Assembly: GCF_002929215.1 (NCBI RefSeq)
Contig: NZ_PJII01000009.1
Coordinates: 1 to 64,000 of the forward strand
DNA: 64,000 bases
Source of the DNA: Arthrobacter sp. ZGTC412
GTDB lineage: Bacteria > Actinomycetota > Actinomycetes > Actinomycetales > Micrococcaceae
Direction of reading: 5' to 3'
The position numbers and the translations under genes were made by a program. The notes beneath the pieces are model-generated. The model did not search any database and was not told where the DNA came from. It worked only from the letters and a program-made list of their open reading frames with translations. Shown one piece after another: positions 42,633-51,210 of the stretch; position 1 is the first letter of the stretch, and every line of letters begins with the position of its first letter.

Positions 42633-43402
42633 GTGACGCTCCCGAGGGGTCCGTAGTCGGCGTGGACGGTATCGCCTTTGTACACCCAGAGCGGGCGGGT
42701 GAAGGACCCGGCGAGGATGATGTCGCCGGCCTTCAGTGAATCGCCGTGGGCGGCGATCTTGTTGGCCAGCCAGTGCACGCCGTTGGCCGGGTGGTCCAGG
42801 ACGCCGGCGGCGACGCCGGTTTCTTCCACGGTCTGGTTCTTGTAAAGGATGGCGGAGACCCAGCGGAGGTCCACCGCGTCGGGCTTAACGGGGCGGCCGC
42901 CGATCACCATGGCGCCCATGGCTGCGTTGTCGGAGATGGTGTCCACGATGGTCCGGCCTTCCATCTCGATCCTTGAGTCCAGGATTTCGAGGGCTGGAAC
43001 CACGTAGTCGGTGGCTTTCAGGACATCGAAGATGGTGCAGCCGGGGCCTTTCAGGCCGTCCTTGAGCACAAACGCGAGTTCCACTTCCACTCGCGGGTGG
43101 GTGTACTGGTCCCACTCCACCGAGCATCCGGTTTCGAGGACCATGTCGTCGAAAATGGCGCCGTAGTCCGGTTCGGTGATGCCGGTGGCGTCCTGCATGG
43201 CCTTGGACGTGAGGCCGATCTTGCGGCCCACCAGGGTCCGGCCGGCTTCTTCGTTGCGCCGCCGCCACAGCTGCTGGACTGCGTAGGAATCCTCCACCGT
43301 CATCTCCGGATAGCGGGCCGTCAATCGCGGGACAGGGGTGCGGGTGCGCCCGGCCTCCACCAGTTCGTCGGCAATGGCTTCAATCGTCTTCGGCTCCAGC
43401 AT
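42617..43402 (-). CDS. hpaH: 2-oxo-hept-4-ene-1,7-dioate hydratase
   Basis: 261 residues, with GAGGAG in front of the ATG. It belongs to the hydratase/decarboxylase group of the FAH superfamily (MhpD/HpaH). Visible are VGRKIGLTSKAMQDATGITEPDYG, the acidic residues in VEVELAFVL and the C-terminal DIILAGSFTRPLWVYKGDTV. It adds water to 2-oxohept-4-ene-1,7-dioate, giving the substrate of HpaI. In E. coli and others hpaH and hpaI are also adjacent. Confidence 0.92.
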   Translation of the reverse strand: MLEPKTIEAIADELVEAGRTRTPVPRLTARYPEMTVEDSYAVQQLWRRRNEEAGRTLVGRKIGLTSKAMQDATGITEPDYGAIFDDMVLETGCSVEWDQYTHPRVEVELAFVLKDGLKGPGCTIFDVLKATDYVVPALEILDSRIEMEGRTIVDTISDNAAMGAMVIGGRPVKPDAVDLRWVSAILYKNQTVEETGVAAGVLDHPANGVHWLANKIAAHGDSLKAGDIILAGSFTRPLWVYKGDTVHADYGPLGSVTCRFE

Positions 43403-43441
43403 TTACACACTCCTCGGGTGGTACACGTCGTTCAGATGTGA

Positions 43442-43482
43442 GGGCAGCCGGTCCCGCTCTTGCGATACGGAACCGGCTGCCC
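43442..43482 (-). terminator. Strong hairpin between hpaD and hpaH
   Basis: GGGCAGCCGGTCCCG and CGGAACCGGCTGCCC pair over 15 bp with one mismatch. It fills most of the 88-bp gap inside the operon and may weaken read-through or protect the upstream hpaD message. Confidence 0.5.
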
Positions 43483-43490
43483 GGCCAGTG

Positions 43491-44570
43491 CTAGAGCTGA
43501 GCGCCGAGCTTGAAGCCTTCAGCCCCGGCTGCTTCGTTGGGCCGGGTGTAGGAGAAGCCGTCGGCACCGACGGTGACGGCCATTTCGCTCTTCTCTTCAC
43601 GTTCGATGACGGGCTGGGGGTTGCCGTCGAGGTCCAGGACCAGGGAGGCTTCGGTGTACCAGGACGGGACCACGGGGTTGCCCCACCAGTCGCGGCGCTG
43701 GTTGTCGTGGACGTCCCAGGTGATGGTGGGGTTGTCCGGGTCGCCGGTGTAGTAGTCCTGGGTGTAGATCTCGATGCGGTGGCCGTCCGGGTCCAGGATG
43801 TAGAGGTAGAACGCGTTGGACACTCCGTGCCGGCCGGGGCCGCGTTCGATCCGGTCGCTGATGCGCAGGGCGCCCATCTTGTCGCAGATTTGGATGATGT
43901 TGTGCTTCTCGTGGGTGGCGAACGCGACATGGTGCATCCGGGGGCCGTTGCCGCCGGTCAGGGCGGTGTCGTGGACGGTCTGCTTGCGGTGCATCCATGC
44001 GGCGTAGGTGACGCCGTCGGAATCCTTGATGTCCTCGGAGACGCGGAAGCCGAGGTCCTCGAGGTAGGCGCGGCCGCGGGGCACGTCGGGGGTGACCTGG
44101 TTGAAGTGGTCCAGGCGGACCAGTTCACCGGCGGAGTAGAGGTCGTAGCGCTGGGTGAGGCGCTCCACGTGCTCCACGTCGTAGAAGAACTCGTAGGGGA
44201 AGCCCAGCGGGTCCTCAACGCGGACGGAGTCGCCGATGCCTTTGGTGAAGCCCTCCTTGCGTCGCTCGGTGCGGCAGCCCAGTTCCTTGTAGTAGGCTTC
44301 GGCGGCGTCCACTTCGGCGGGGGACTTTACCCGGTAGGAGAAGGCGGCGACGGCGGCGATGGGGCCCTTGCGCAGGACAAGGTTGTGGTGGATGAATTCC
44401 TCGAGGGACCGAAGGTAGATGTTGTTCTCGTCTTCTTCGGTGACGTGCAGTCCGAGGACGTCGACGTAGAACTCGCGCGATTTGGCGAGGTCGGTGACCA
44501 CGATTTCCATGTAGGCGCAGCGGACGATGTCCGGTGCGGGGACCGAAGGGGTGGGAACGAAGTTGGTCAT
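43491..44570 (-). CDS. hpaD: 3,4-dihydroxyphenylacetate 2,3-dioxygenase
   Basis: The ATG at 44568-44570 gives 359 residues. It is a type I extradiol dioxygenase with two VOC modules; the metal ligands of the characterised Arthrobacter and Brevibacterium enzymes fall on exactly the same numbers here: H155 (RLDHFNQ), H214 (MHHVAF) and E267 (HRIEIYT). The Arthrobacter globiformis homologue MndD uses manganese, the Brevibacterium one iron; sequence alone cannot decide. It opens the ring of homoprotocatechuate between C2 and C3, giving 5-carboxymethyl-2-hydroxymuconic semialdehyde. Longer in-frame starts overlap hpaE and lack conservation. Confidence 0.95.
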   Translation of the reverse strand: MTNFVPTPSVPAPDIVRCAYMEIVVTDLAKSREFYVDVLGLHVTEEDENNIYLRSLEEFIHHNLVLRKGPIAAVAAFSYRVKSPAEVDAAEAYYKELGCRTERRKEGFTKGIGDSVRVEDPLGFPYEFFYDVEHVERLTQRYDLYSAGELVRLDHFNQVTPDVPRGRAYLEDLGFRVSEDIKDSDGVTYAAWMHRKQTVHDTALTGGNGPRMHHVAFATHEKHNIIQICDKMGALRISDRIERGPGRHGVSNAFYLYILDPDGHRIEIYTQDYYTGDPDNPTITWDVHDNQRRDWWGNPVVPSWYTEASLVLDLDGNPQPVIEREEKSEMAVTVGADGFSYTRPNEAAGAEGFKLGAQL

Positions 44571-44605
44571 GATGGTCTCTCTTCTTTGAAAGTTTTGGGA
44601 GGGGG

Positions 44606-46147
44606 TTAGCTGTCGCTGGTTGCTGCAGCGTCTTCGACGTTGCCGAATTTGGGCGAGTGGGCCTCGTTGAGGGTGATCTGCACCGACTGTTGGGTGGTGT
44701 AGAAGTCGACTGAGCGGTAGCCGCCCTCGCGGCCCAGGCCCGAGGCCTTCACGCCGCCGAATGGGGTGCGCAGGTCGCGGACGTTGTTCGAGTTCAGCCA
44801 CACCATGCCGGCCTCGATGGCGTGTGCAAAGTTGTGCGCGCTCTTCAGGTTCGTGGTCCAGACGTAGGCCGCGAGGCCGTACTTGGTGTTGTTGGCGAGT
44901 TCGAGCGCCTCTTCGTCGGTGTCGAAGGGGGTGATGGCCACGACGGGGCCGAAGATTTCTTCCTGGAAGATCCGGGCGTCGGGCGCTACGTCGGCGAATA
45001 CGGTGGGTGCAACGTAGTTGCCGGTGGGGAATCCTTCGGCGCGGCCGCCGCCGGCGAGGAGTCTGCCCTCGGTCTTGCCGATTTCGATGTAGCTCATGAC
45101 CTTGTTGAAGTGGTTCGGGTGCACGAGTGAGCCTACCTCGGTGGCGGGATCGCTAGGGAGGCCCACCTTGATGTTCTTCGCGCGCTCGGCGAAGCGGGCC
45201 ACGAAGTCGTCGTAGATGTCGCGCTGCACGAGCACGCGGGACCCGGCGGTGCAACGCTCGCCGTTGAGGCTGAAGACTCCGAAGACCGTGGCGTCGAGGG
45301 CGGCCTCGATGTCGGCGTCGGCGAAGACGATGGCCGGGCTCTTGCCGCCGAGCTCGAGTGAGAGGCTTTTGAACTGGGGGGCTGCTGCGGTTGAGATGGT
45401 GGCACCGGTTGAGCTGTCACCGGTGAAGGAGACGATCGGCACGTCGGGGTGCTTTACGAGGTAGTCGCCTGCGACGCCGCCGGATCCGAAGATCAGGTTG
45501 AAGACGCCGTCGGGCAGGCCGGCCTCGCGGAAGATCTCTGGCCACAGCACGGCGGAGAGCGGGGTGTAGCTGGCCGGCTTCATGACGACGGTGTTGCCGG
45601 TCGCGATGGCCGGGGCGAGCTTCCACGATTCCTGCATGAACGGGACGTTCCACGGTGTGATGAGGGCGGCGACGCCGATCGGCTTGCGGTTCACGTAGTT
45701 GAGCTGGCGGCCGGGGACCTTGAAGGCGTTGTCCTCCTGCCCGACGATGAGGTCGGCGAAGAAGCGGAAGTTCTCGGCGGCGCGGCGGGCCTGGCCTTTG
45801 GCTTGGGTGATGGGCAGGCCTGAGTCGTAGCTCTCAAGCAGGGCGAGTTCGTCATCGCGTGATTCGACGATGTCGGCGATCTTGTGCAGTACCCGCGAGC
45901 GTTCGCGGGGCAGCATCTTCGACCACGGGCCGTCTTTGAAGGCGCGCTTGGCGGCGGCGACGGCGAGGTCGACGTCTTCCGGCTGGGCTGATGCGACAGT
46001 GGCGTAGTTCTCGTTGGAGACCGGCTCCTGCACGTCGAAGGTCTTGCCGCCTACGGAGTCAACAAACTTGCCGTCGATGAAGTGCTGGAGATGCGTTGGC
46101 AGGTTTTCCGGAATGTGGTGCTGGGTGGTTTCGACTGAGGTCGTCAT
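44606..46147 (-). CDS. hpaE: 5-carboxymethyl-2-hydroxymuconic-semialdehyde dehydrogenase
   Basis: 513 residues from the ATG at 46147. An aldehyde dehydrogenase with ALITPWNVPFMQESWKLAPA, the glutamate in LELGGKSPAIVFADADI and the cysteine in LNGERCTAGSRVLVQ. It is the HpaE/HpcC type, which oxidises the ring-cleavage product to 5-carboxymethyl-2-hydroxymuconate with NAD. It lies between the GntR gene and hpaD, 35 bp upstream of the latter. The semialdehyde dehydrogenase at 40298 is a distinct enzyme of the same superfamily, used at the end of the pathway. Confidence 0.92.
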   Translation of the reverse strand: MTTSVETTQHHIPENLPTHLQHFIDGKFVDSVGGKTFDVQEPVSNENYATVASAQPEDVDLAVAAAKRAFKDGPWSKMLPRERSRVLHKIADIVESRDDELALLESYDSGLPITQAKGQARRAAENFRFFADLIVGQEDNAFKVPGRQLNYVNRKPIGVAALITPWNVPFMQESWKLAPAIATGNTVVMKPASYTPLSAVLWPEIFREAGLPDGVFNLIFGSGGVAGDYLVKHPDVPIVSFTGDSSTGATISTAAAPQFKSLSLELGGKSPAIVFADADIEAALDATVFGVFSLNGERCTAGSRVLVQRDIYDDFVARFAERAKNIKVGLPSDPATEVGSLVHPNHFNKVMSYIEIGKTEGRLLAGGGRAEGFPTGNYVAPTVFADVAPDARIFQEEIFGPVVAITPFDTDEEALELANNTKYGLAAYVWTTNLKSAHNFAHAIEAGMVWLNSNNVRDLRTPFGGVKASGLGREGGYRSVDFYTTQQSVQITLNEAHSPKFGNVEDAAATSDS

Positions 46148-46175
46148 CGTTGAGGTCCTAACTGTGATTCGGGTA

Positions 46176-46856
46176 CTAGTTGGATTGGGCGAGGTAGGCG
46201 TCCAGGGTGGCGGAGCGGTGGAGGCGGGCTGCCTTTTCAATGGTTTCGGCGTCGGCTCCGGATTCGATGAATTTCAGGAGTGCTTCGTGTTCGTCCACGG
46301 ATTCGTGGGCGCGGCCGGGGACGAAGCGGAAGGTGGAGGACCGGAGTGAGGCGAGCCGGTTCCAGCCGCGGTGGACCAGGTCCAGGATGTGTGGGTTGGG
46401 GCAGTGTTCGAACAGGACGCTGTGGAAGTCCTGGTTAAGCTGCGTGAACCGGACGGGGTCAAAGTGGTCAAGGCATTCGCGCATCTCCTCGTTCACCGCG
46501 CGGGCCCGGGCAATGGCCACCGAATCAATCAGCGGAGCGGACAACGCGGTGGCGGCCCCTTCCACGATGCTCAGGGTCTGCATGGTGTAGAGATATTCGG
46601 TGGGGTCGATCCCGGCTACGGTGGCGCCGACGTTCCGTTCGAACTTCACCAGTCCTTCGGCCTCCAGCCGGCGGATGGCTTCGCGGACCGGGACCACACT
46701 GAATCCGAGGTCCTTGGCGATGCTGCCCAGGACCAGCCGGTAGCCGGGGGTGTAGGCGCCTTTCACGATCCGTGCTTTCACTGCCTGATACGCCTGCTCG
46801 GACTTGCTTCCGGTGACGATTGAACCCCGCAGGTCGGTAACGGCTGTTTCAGTCAT
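46176..46856 (-). CDS. GntR-family regulator (FCD domain) of the homoprotocatechuate operon
   Basis: 226 residues. The winged helix-turn-helix (~18-85) includes AYQAVKARIVKGAYTPGYRL and VPVREAIRRLEAEGLVKFER; an FCD ligand domain (~90-215) follows, with the helical pattern and metal-type histidines around LNQDFHSVLFEHC and VDEHEALLKFIESG. Its start overlaps the end of the HpaG-RraA fusion gene by 8 bp. It probably represses the operon until a pathway acid binds; a TCGTATACGA dyad 26 bp before the first gene is a likely site. Confidence 0.88.
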   Translation of the reverse strand: MTETAVTDLRGSIVTGSKSEQAYQAVKARIVKGAYTPGYRLVLGSIAKDLGFSVVPVREAIRRLEAEGLVKFERNVGATVAGIDPTEYLYTMQTLSIVEGAATALSAPLIDSVAIARARAVNEEMRECLDHFDPVRFTQLNQDFHSVLFEHCPNPHILDLVHRGWNRLASLRSSTFRFVPGRAHESVDEHEALLKFIESGADAETIEKAARLHRSATLDAYLAQSN

Positions 46857-48315
46857 CTGCGTTGCTTGCCTTCCATTCCTGGTACTTGGCCTGCCATTCG
46901 GCGTTCATGGGGTAGAGGCCGTCGACGCTGTTGCCCTGCTTGACCATTTCGAAGATGAAAGTTTCTTCCTGTTCCTGAGCGATGCAGTTATCCACGAGTT
47001 CCTCGGCGATGGCCGGCGGGATGACCAGGATGCCGTCGGAGTCGGCCACGATGATGTCGCCGGGCTGGACGGTGGCGCCGCCGCAGGCGATGGTGATGTC
47101 CGTGTCCCAGGGGATGTGGCGGCGGCCGAGTACCGCAGGGTGCGGGTTGGCGAAGTAGGTGGGCATGTCCAGGCTGGCCACGGCGGTGTAGTCGCGGACG
47201 CCGCCGTCGGTGATGATGGCCGCAGCGCCGCGGACTTGGGCGCGCAGGGCGAGGATGTCGCCGACGGTGCCGGTGCCTTTTTCGCCGCGGGCTTCCATGA
47301 CCAGGATTTCGCCCTCGTTCACGGAGTCGATGGCGCGCTTTTGGGCGTTGAACCCGCCGCCGTGGGTCTTGAAGAGGTCCTCGCGGTTGGGGACGTAGCG
47401 CAGGGTGCGGGCCAGTCCCACCACGCGGCGGTCCGGGCGAGTGGCCTGCAGTCCGTCGATGCTGACGTTGTTCAGACCGCGCTTGCGCATCTGGGAGGAC
47501 AGGGTTGCGGTGGCGACGCTTTCCAGCTTGGCCTTCAGTTCCGGGGTCAGGACACTTGCTGTCTCGGGAAGCCCGGCGGCGTCGCGGGATCCGTACGCTT
47601 CTTCCCTTTGCAGGTCATCAACCTTGGGCCCGGCGCCAAAGTCAGCGAACGGCGTCGTACCTTCCTCCACCTTTGTGATGAGACGGCCTGTGGTCAGGCT
47701 GCCGTCAACGCTAGACACTTCCACCTCGAGGAGGTCCCCGGGCTTGGCCACGGACGCCCCGGCGGGGGTGCCGGTGAGGATGATGTCCCCCTCCTCGAGG
47801 GTGAGCAGCTGGGACAGGTCCGCCACCAGCCGCGCGAACGGGAAGAGCAGGTCCTCCGTGCTGTCGTCCTGGACCAGCTGCCCGTTGTGCCAGGTGCGGA
47901 TCCGCAGGTTGGCGGGGTCGACGGCGTCTGCCGGGATGAGTGCCGGCCCCACCGGGGTGAAGCCGTCGCCGCCCTTGGACCGGAGATTGGATCCCTTGTC
48001 GGCCCAGCGCAGGTCGTAGACGCCGAGGTCGTTGCTGGCGGTGACGGAGGCAACGTGGCTCCAGGCGTCGTCGATGCCTACCCGGCGTGCGGTCTTGCCG
48101 ATGACCAGGGCGATCTCGCCCTCGTAGCCAAGGAGTTCGCAGCCCGCCGGGCGCTCCACCGCGCTGCCGTTCAAGGACAGGGAGCTGGAGGGCTTCAGGA
48201 AGTAGGACGGCTGGGCCGGGGTCCGGCCGCGCTGGGCAGCCCTGCTGGGGTAGTTGATGTGCACGGCGATAACCTTCCGCGCTGCTTCCAGGGTGTCCCC
48301 GTTGACCTGCTCCAA
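46849..48315 (-). CDS. HpaG-type FAH hydrolase/isomerase fused to an RraA-like aldolase domain
   Basis: Start is the TTG at 48313-48315, with GAGGAGA six bases upstream; 488 residues. Residues ~1-235 are an FAH-family domain (KPSSSLSLNGSAVERP, LLGYEGEIALVIGK, SNDLGVYDLRWADKGSN, LTLEEGDIILTGTPAG) as in HpaG, the decarboxylase/isomerase of the homoprotocatechuate pathway. Residues ~255-480 are an RraA/HMG-aldolase domain with the Arg-Asp pair and glycine motif AAAIITDGGVRDYTAVASL, residues needed for metal-dependent pyruvate aldolase or oxaloacetate decarboxylase activity. No separate hpaF isomerase gene or second hpaG domain is present, so the fusion may do both decarboxylation and isomerisation. 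First gene of the operon. Confidence 0.85.
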   Translation of the reverse strand: MEQVNGDTLEAARKVIAVHINYPSRAAQRGRTPAQPSYFLKPSSSLSLNGSAVERPAGCELLGYEGEIALVIGKTARRVGIDDAWSHVASVTASNDLGVYDLRWADKGSNLRSKGGDGFTPVGPALIPADAVDPANLRIRTWHNGQLVQDDSTEDLLFPFARLVADLSQLLTLEEGDIILTGTPAGASVAKPGDLLEVEVSSVDGSLTTGRLITKVEEGTTPFADFGAGPKVDDLQREEAYGSRDAAGLPETASVLTPELKAKLESVATATLSSQMRKRGLNNVSIDGLQATRPDRRVVGLARTLRYVPNREDLFKTHGGGFNAQKRAIDSVNEGEILVMEARGEKGTGTVGDILALRAQVRGAAAIITDGGVRDYTAVASLDMPTYFANPHPAVLGRRHIPWDTDITIACGGATVQPGDIIVADSDGILVIPPAIAEELVDNCIAQEQEETFIFEMVKQGNSVDGLYPMNAEWQAKYQEWKASNADD

Positions 48316-48340
48316 AGCCGTCTCCTCATCAAGTACGAAA

Positions 48341-48350
48341 TCGTATACGA
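48341..48350. promoter_or_regulatory. GntR-type operator candidate before the hpaG fusion
   Basis: TCGTATACGA is a perfect 10-bp dyad with the central GTATAC common in FCD-GntR sites, 26 bp before the TTG start. Confidence 0.55.
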
Positions 48351-48438
48351 AACACTATGAGGGGCGGACTGGCAATCCGTCAAACGAAAAATGGCCTCGT
48401 TTCAGCCCTCTTGTCGCGTGCGTCACGCATGCCGTACA

Positions 48439-48456
48439 GTGGGAAGCGATTCCCAC
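48439..48456. promoter_or_regulatory. Perfect dyad in the hpa divergent region
   Basis: GTGGGAA-GCGA-TTCCCAC has perfect 7-bp arms. The form resembles IclR boxes, and related TTCCCA/TGGGAA dyads occur at 57848 and 58074. The IclR gene lies at 51299-51952. Confidence 0.5.
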
Positions 48457-48460
48457 ATTT

Positions 48461-48500
48461 CACATATAGAAACACAAATTCGCATATAGAACAACAAATT
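48461..48500 (+). repeat. 20-bp tandem direct repeat before the FAD hydroxylase
   Basis: CACATATAGAAACACAAATT is followed at once by CGCATATAGAACAACAAATT (17 of 20 identical). The AT-rich repeats end 34 bp before the hydroxylase start. Repeats one to two helical turns apart are a common arrangement for activator binding. Confidence 0.65.
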
Positions 48501-48534
48501 TTAGTGCCCAGCCACAGTGAAGTGAGGAAAGCCC

Positions 48535-50445
48535 GTGCAGTTCCACCACCACGGTTATGTATCCGGTGACCCGCGGGTGCAGCCCTCCGCCGGGGTCGGT
48601 ATTGACCGGCCCGCAGAGCTCCCGGAAGAAGTTGACGTGCTCATCGTTGGCACCGGCCCGGCCGGTATGCTTGCCGCCGCGCAGCTCTCGCAGTTCCCGA
48701 ACGTCACCACGCGAATCGTGGAGCGCCGCCCCGGACGCCTCGCCATCGGCCAGGCCGACGGCATTCAGGCCCGCAGCGTGGAAACCTTCCAGGCCTTCGG
48801 GTTCGCCGAGCGGATCATCTCCGAGGCCTACGCGATCACCGAGATGGCGTTCTGGAAGCCGGACGTCAACGACCCCTCTCGCATTGTCCGCACCGCCCGG
48901 ACCCCGGACGACCCTGCGGGCATCAGCGAGTTCCCGCACCTGATCGTGAACCAAGCCCGCGTCCTGGACTACTTCGCGGAGTACATGGCGAACGCACCTA
49001 CGCGCATGACGCCTGACTATGGTTACGAGTTCCAGGGACTGGATGTTGGCGGCGAGGGGGAGTACCCGGTTGCCGTGACGCTCCTTCACACCGCCGGTCC
49101 TAACGAGGGGCAAGAGCGCGTCGTCAGGGCCAAGTACGTTGTCGGCGCCGACGGCGCGCGCAGTAAGGTGCGCCAGGCCATCGGCTGCACCCTCGCCGGC
49201 GACGCAGCCAACCACGCCTGGGGTGTCATGGACGCACTCGCCGTGACTGACTTCCCGGACATCCGCACCAAATGCGCCATCCAGTCAGGTGAGGGCGGCA
49301 GTATCCTGCTGATCCCGCGTGAAGGCGGCCACCTCTTCCGCATGTATGTTGACCTGGGTGAGGTTGACCCCAACGACAAGGGGGCTGTCCGCAACACCAC
49401 CATCGAGGAAATCATCGGCAAGGCCAACGAAATCCTCCACCCCTACACCCTTGATGTTCGCAACGTTGCATGGCACAGCGTCTACGAGGTGGGCCACAGG
49501 CTGACGGACAGGTTCGACGACGTGCTGCCTGAGGACCGTGGCACCCGCACTCCGCGGGTCTTCATCACCGGCGACGCCTGCCATACGCACAGTGCCAAAG
49601 CAGGCCAGGGCATGAACGTTTCCATGCAGGATGGGTTCAACATCGCCTGGAAGCTCGGTCACGTCCTCGAGGGCCGCAGCCCCGAAAGCCTGCTCTCCAC
49701 GTACTCGGAAGAGCGGCAGGTGGTGGCCAAAAACCTGATCGACTTCGACAAGGAATGGTCATCCATGATGGCGAAGAAGCCCGAGGAGTTCGAGGACCCT
49801 TCGGAGCTGGAGGACTTCTATGTCCGCACCGCCGAATTCCCGGCGGGCTTCATGACCCAGTACGCCCCGTCCCTGGTGATCGGCGAAGCTGACCGCCAGG
49901 AGCTCGCTGCGGGCTTCCCCGTGGGCAAACGGTTCAGGTCCGCCCCTGTGGTCCGTGTGGCGGACACCAACCCAGTCCACTTGGGCCATCACGCCACTGC
50001 GGATGGTCGCTGGCGGATCTACGTCTTCGCCGACGCTGCCCTGCCGGGAACCGGTTCGGCTACTGACAAGCTTGCCGATTGGTTCGCCGGCTCGCCGGAA
50101 TCACCGCTGGCCGCTACCCCGGAAGGGGCAGACCTGGATGCCTGGTTTGACGTGAAGGTCATCTACCAACAGCCTCACACCGCTGTGGACATCGGTGTCG
50201 TTCCGGCTGTCTTCAAGCCACAGGTTGGCCCGTTTAAGCTGACCGACTACGAAAAGGTCTACGCCACTGACCCGGCTGTGGACATCTTCGAACTCCGTGG
50301 CCTGGACCGCAGCGGGGCCGTGGTGGTGGTGCGCCCTGACCAGTACGTTGCCAACGTCCTGCCCTTGACCGCGACCGCTGAACTCGGTGCGTTCTTCGCG
50401 CCGCTGCTGAAACCGCGTCAGACGGTGGCTGCCGCGGCCCGATAG
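48535..50445 (+). CDS. Single-component FAD aromatic hydroxylase (MobA/phenol 2-monooxygenase type)
   Basis: 636 residues from the GTG at 48535, with GAGGAAAG upstream. The FAD site VDVLIVGTGPAGMLAAAQLS (~36-55), the DG motif YVVGADGARSKVRQAIG and the GD motif RVFITGDACHTHSAKAGQGMN identify a group A flavoprotein hydroxylase; the C-terminal ~170 residues are the thioredoxin-like Phe_hydrox_dim domain. The closest type is 3-hydroxybenzoate 4-hydroxylase (MobA). It is divergent from the homoprotocatechuate operon, and no two-component hpaBC is present, so it probably makes homoprotocatechuate from 3- or 4-hydroxyphenylacetate. The substrate is inferred from context. Confidence 0.88.
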   Translation: MQFHHHGYVSGDPRVQPSAGVGIDRPAELPEEVDVLIVGTGPAGMLAAAQLSQFPNVTTRIVERRPGRLAIGQADGIQARSVETFQAFGFAERIISEAYAITEMAFWKPDVNDPSRIVRTARTPDDPAGISEFPHLIVNQARVLDYFAEYMANAPTRMTPDYGYEFQGLDVGGEGEYPVAVTLLHTAGPNEGQERVVRAKYVVGADGARSKVRQAIGCTLAGDAANHAWGVMDALAVTDFPDIRTKCAIQSGEGGSILLIPREGGHLFRMYVDLGEVDPNDKGAVRNTTIEEIIGKANEILHPYTLDVRNVAWHSVYEVGHRLTDRFDDVLPEDRGTRTPRVFITGDACHTHSAKAGQGMNVSMQDGFNIAWKLGHVLEGRSPESLLSTYSEERQVVAKNLIDFDKEWSSMMAKKPEEFEDPSELEDFYVRTAEFPAGFMTQYAPSLVIGEADRQELAAGFPVGKRFRSAPVVRVADTNPVHLGHHATADGRWRIYVFADAALPGTGSATDKLADWFAGSPESPLAATPEGADLDAWFDVKVIYQQPHTAVDIGVVPAVFKPQVGPFKLTDYEKVYATDPAVDIFELRGLDRSGAVVVVRPDQYVANVLPLTATAELGAFFAPLLKPRQTVAAAAR

Positions 50446-50634
50446 TTCCAAGAGGGTTCGCGCCACCTGCATGCCTCGACTTGAACGGGAGCTTACTTCT
50501 CCTAAGGCGTAGTCAAGGAAAAAGCACGCGTGGGATCATGCACACAGAACGGTCACTGCCGGCACGAGATGCCTTTCTCGCGCCGGCAGTGCCGCACTCC
50601 CAAGGATTGCCTAGGGGCCTGACCTCTTACGCCT

Positions 50635-50670
50635 GGCGCAGGTTCCCCGACAGCTCGGGGAACCTGCGCC
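50635..50670 (+). terminator. Perfect 16-bp hairpin after the FAD hydroxylase
   Basis: GGCGCAGGTTCCCCGA and TCGGGGAACCTGCGCC are exact complements around the loop CAGC, 190 bp after the hydroxylase stop and 55 bp before the next small gene. No T-tract. Most likely a terminator. Confidence 0.65.
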
Positions 50671-50724
50671 TGGTATTAGGGCACAACCAGTCGCAAGAAT
50701 GAATTAGTTGTTGAGGGAAAGAAA

Positions 50725-51018
50725 ATGGCACGAGGTCGCCCCCTGCTCAGAGCACCGCACGACGGGGCACACCAGCTCAAATCCGTGCTGAGCGATGGCG
50801 CTGTGTTCGTGCGGGACTGGACGACGCTGGAGCCCGGCCAGCTGGTCGTTGTCCGCGAAGAGTTCGCGCGTGAGATGCGCGGTCGAGTGGACACGGTGAC
50901 TGAAGATGGCGACGTCCTTTGGCTTCACCTGGAAGGTGGCGGGGGACGCAGGCTCTTTACAGGTACAGGCGGCGACCGGGTTTGGCGGGTGAGGGACGAT
51001 GTCCTGCCGGGCCTATGA
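50725..51018 (+). CDS. Small conserved-looking protein, paralogue of the one at 27197
   Basis: 97 residues, GAGGGAAAG before the ATG. The core PGQLVVVREEFAREMRGRVD, then TVTEDGDVLWLHLEG and GRRLFTGTGGDRVWRVRDD, aligns with the 78-residue protein at 27197-27433. Strand-rich with no cysteine, membrane helix or signal; a small beta-barrel is likely. Function unknown. It stands alone between a strong hairpin and a structured non-coding stretch. Confidence 0.6.
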   Translation: MARGRPLLRAPHDGAHQLKSVLSDGAVFVRDWTTLEPGQLVVVREEFAREMRGRVDTVTEDGDVLWLHLEGGGGRRLFTGTGGDRVWRVRDDVLPGL

Positions 51019-51210
51019 GACGGCGCACACAAAAGGCAGGCTGAATAACTGAGGACATGTTCCCCTTCTGGGGGTACCGTATGGCTTGGTTCGCGGTCTG
51101 GCACCAGCACTTTTCACGAGCTCAATCGAAACAGACTGAACCGCGTCCACTTGCTTCGCTTTGACCGGTAGAGGCGCCAGGGACACGCATCGAGGGGACC
51201 GCATTTAAAA

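Noticed and set aside
46804-48360. 518-residue plus-strand frame opposite the HpaG-RraA fusion
   Set aside because: Gly/Val/Asp-rich antisense translation of a real gene; the minus-strand gene has clear domains.
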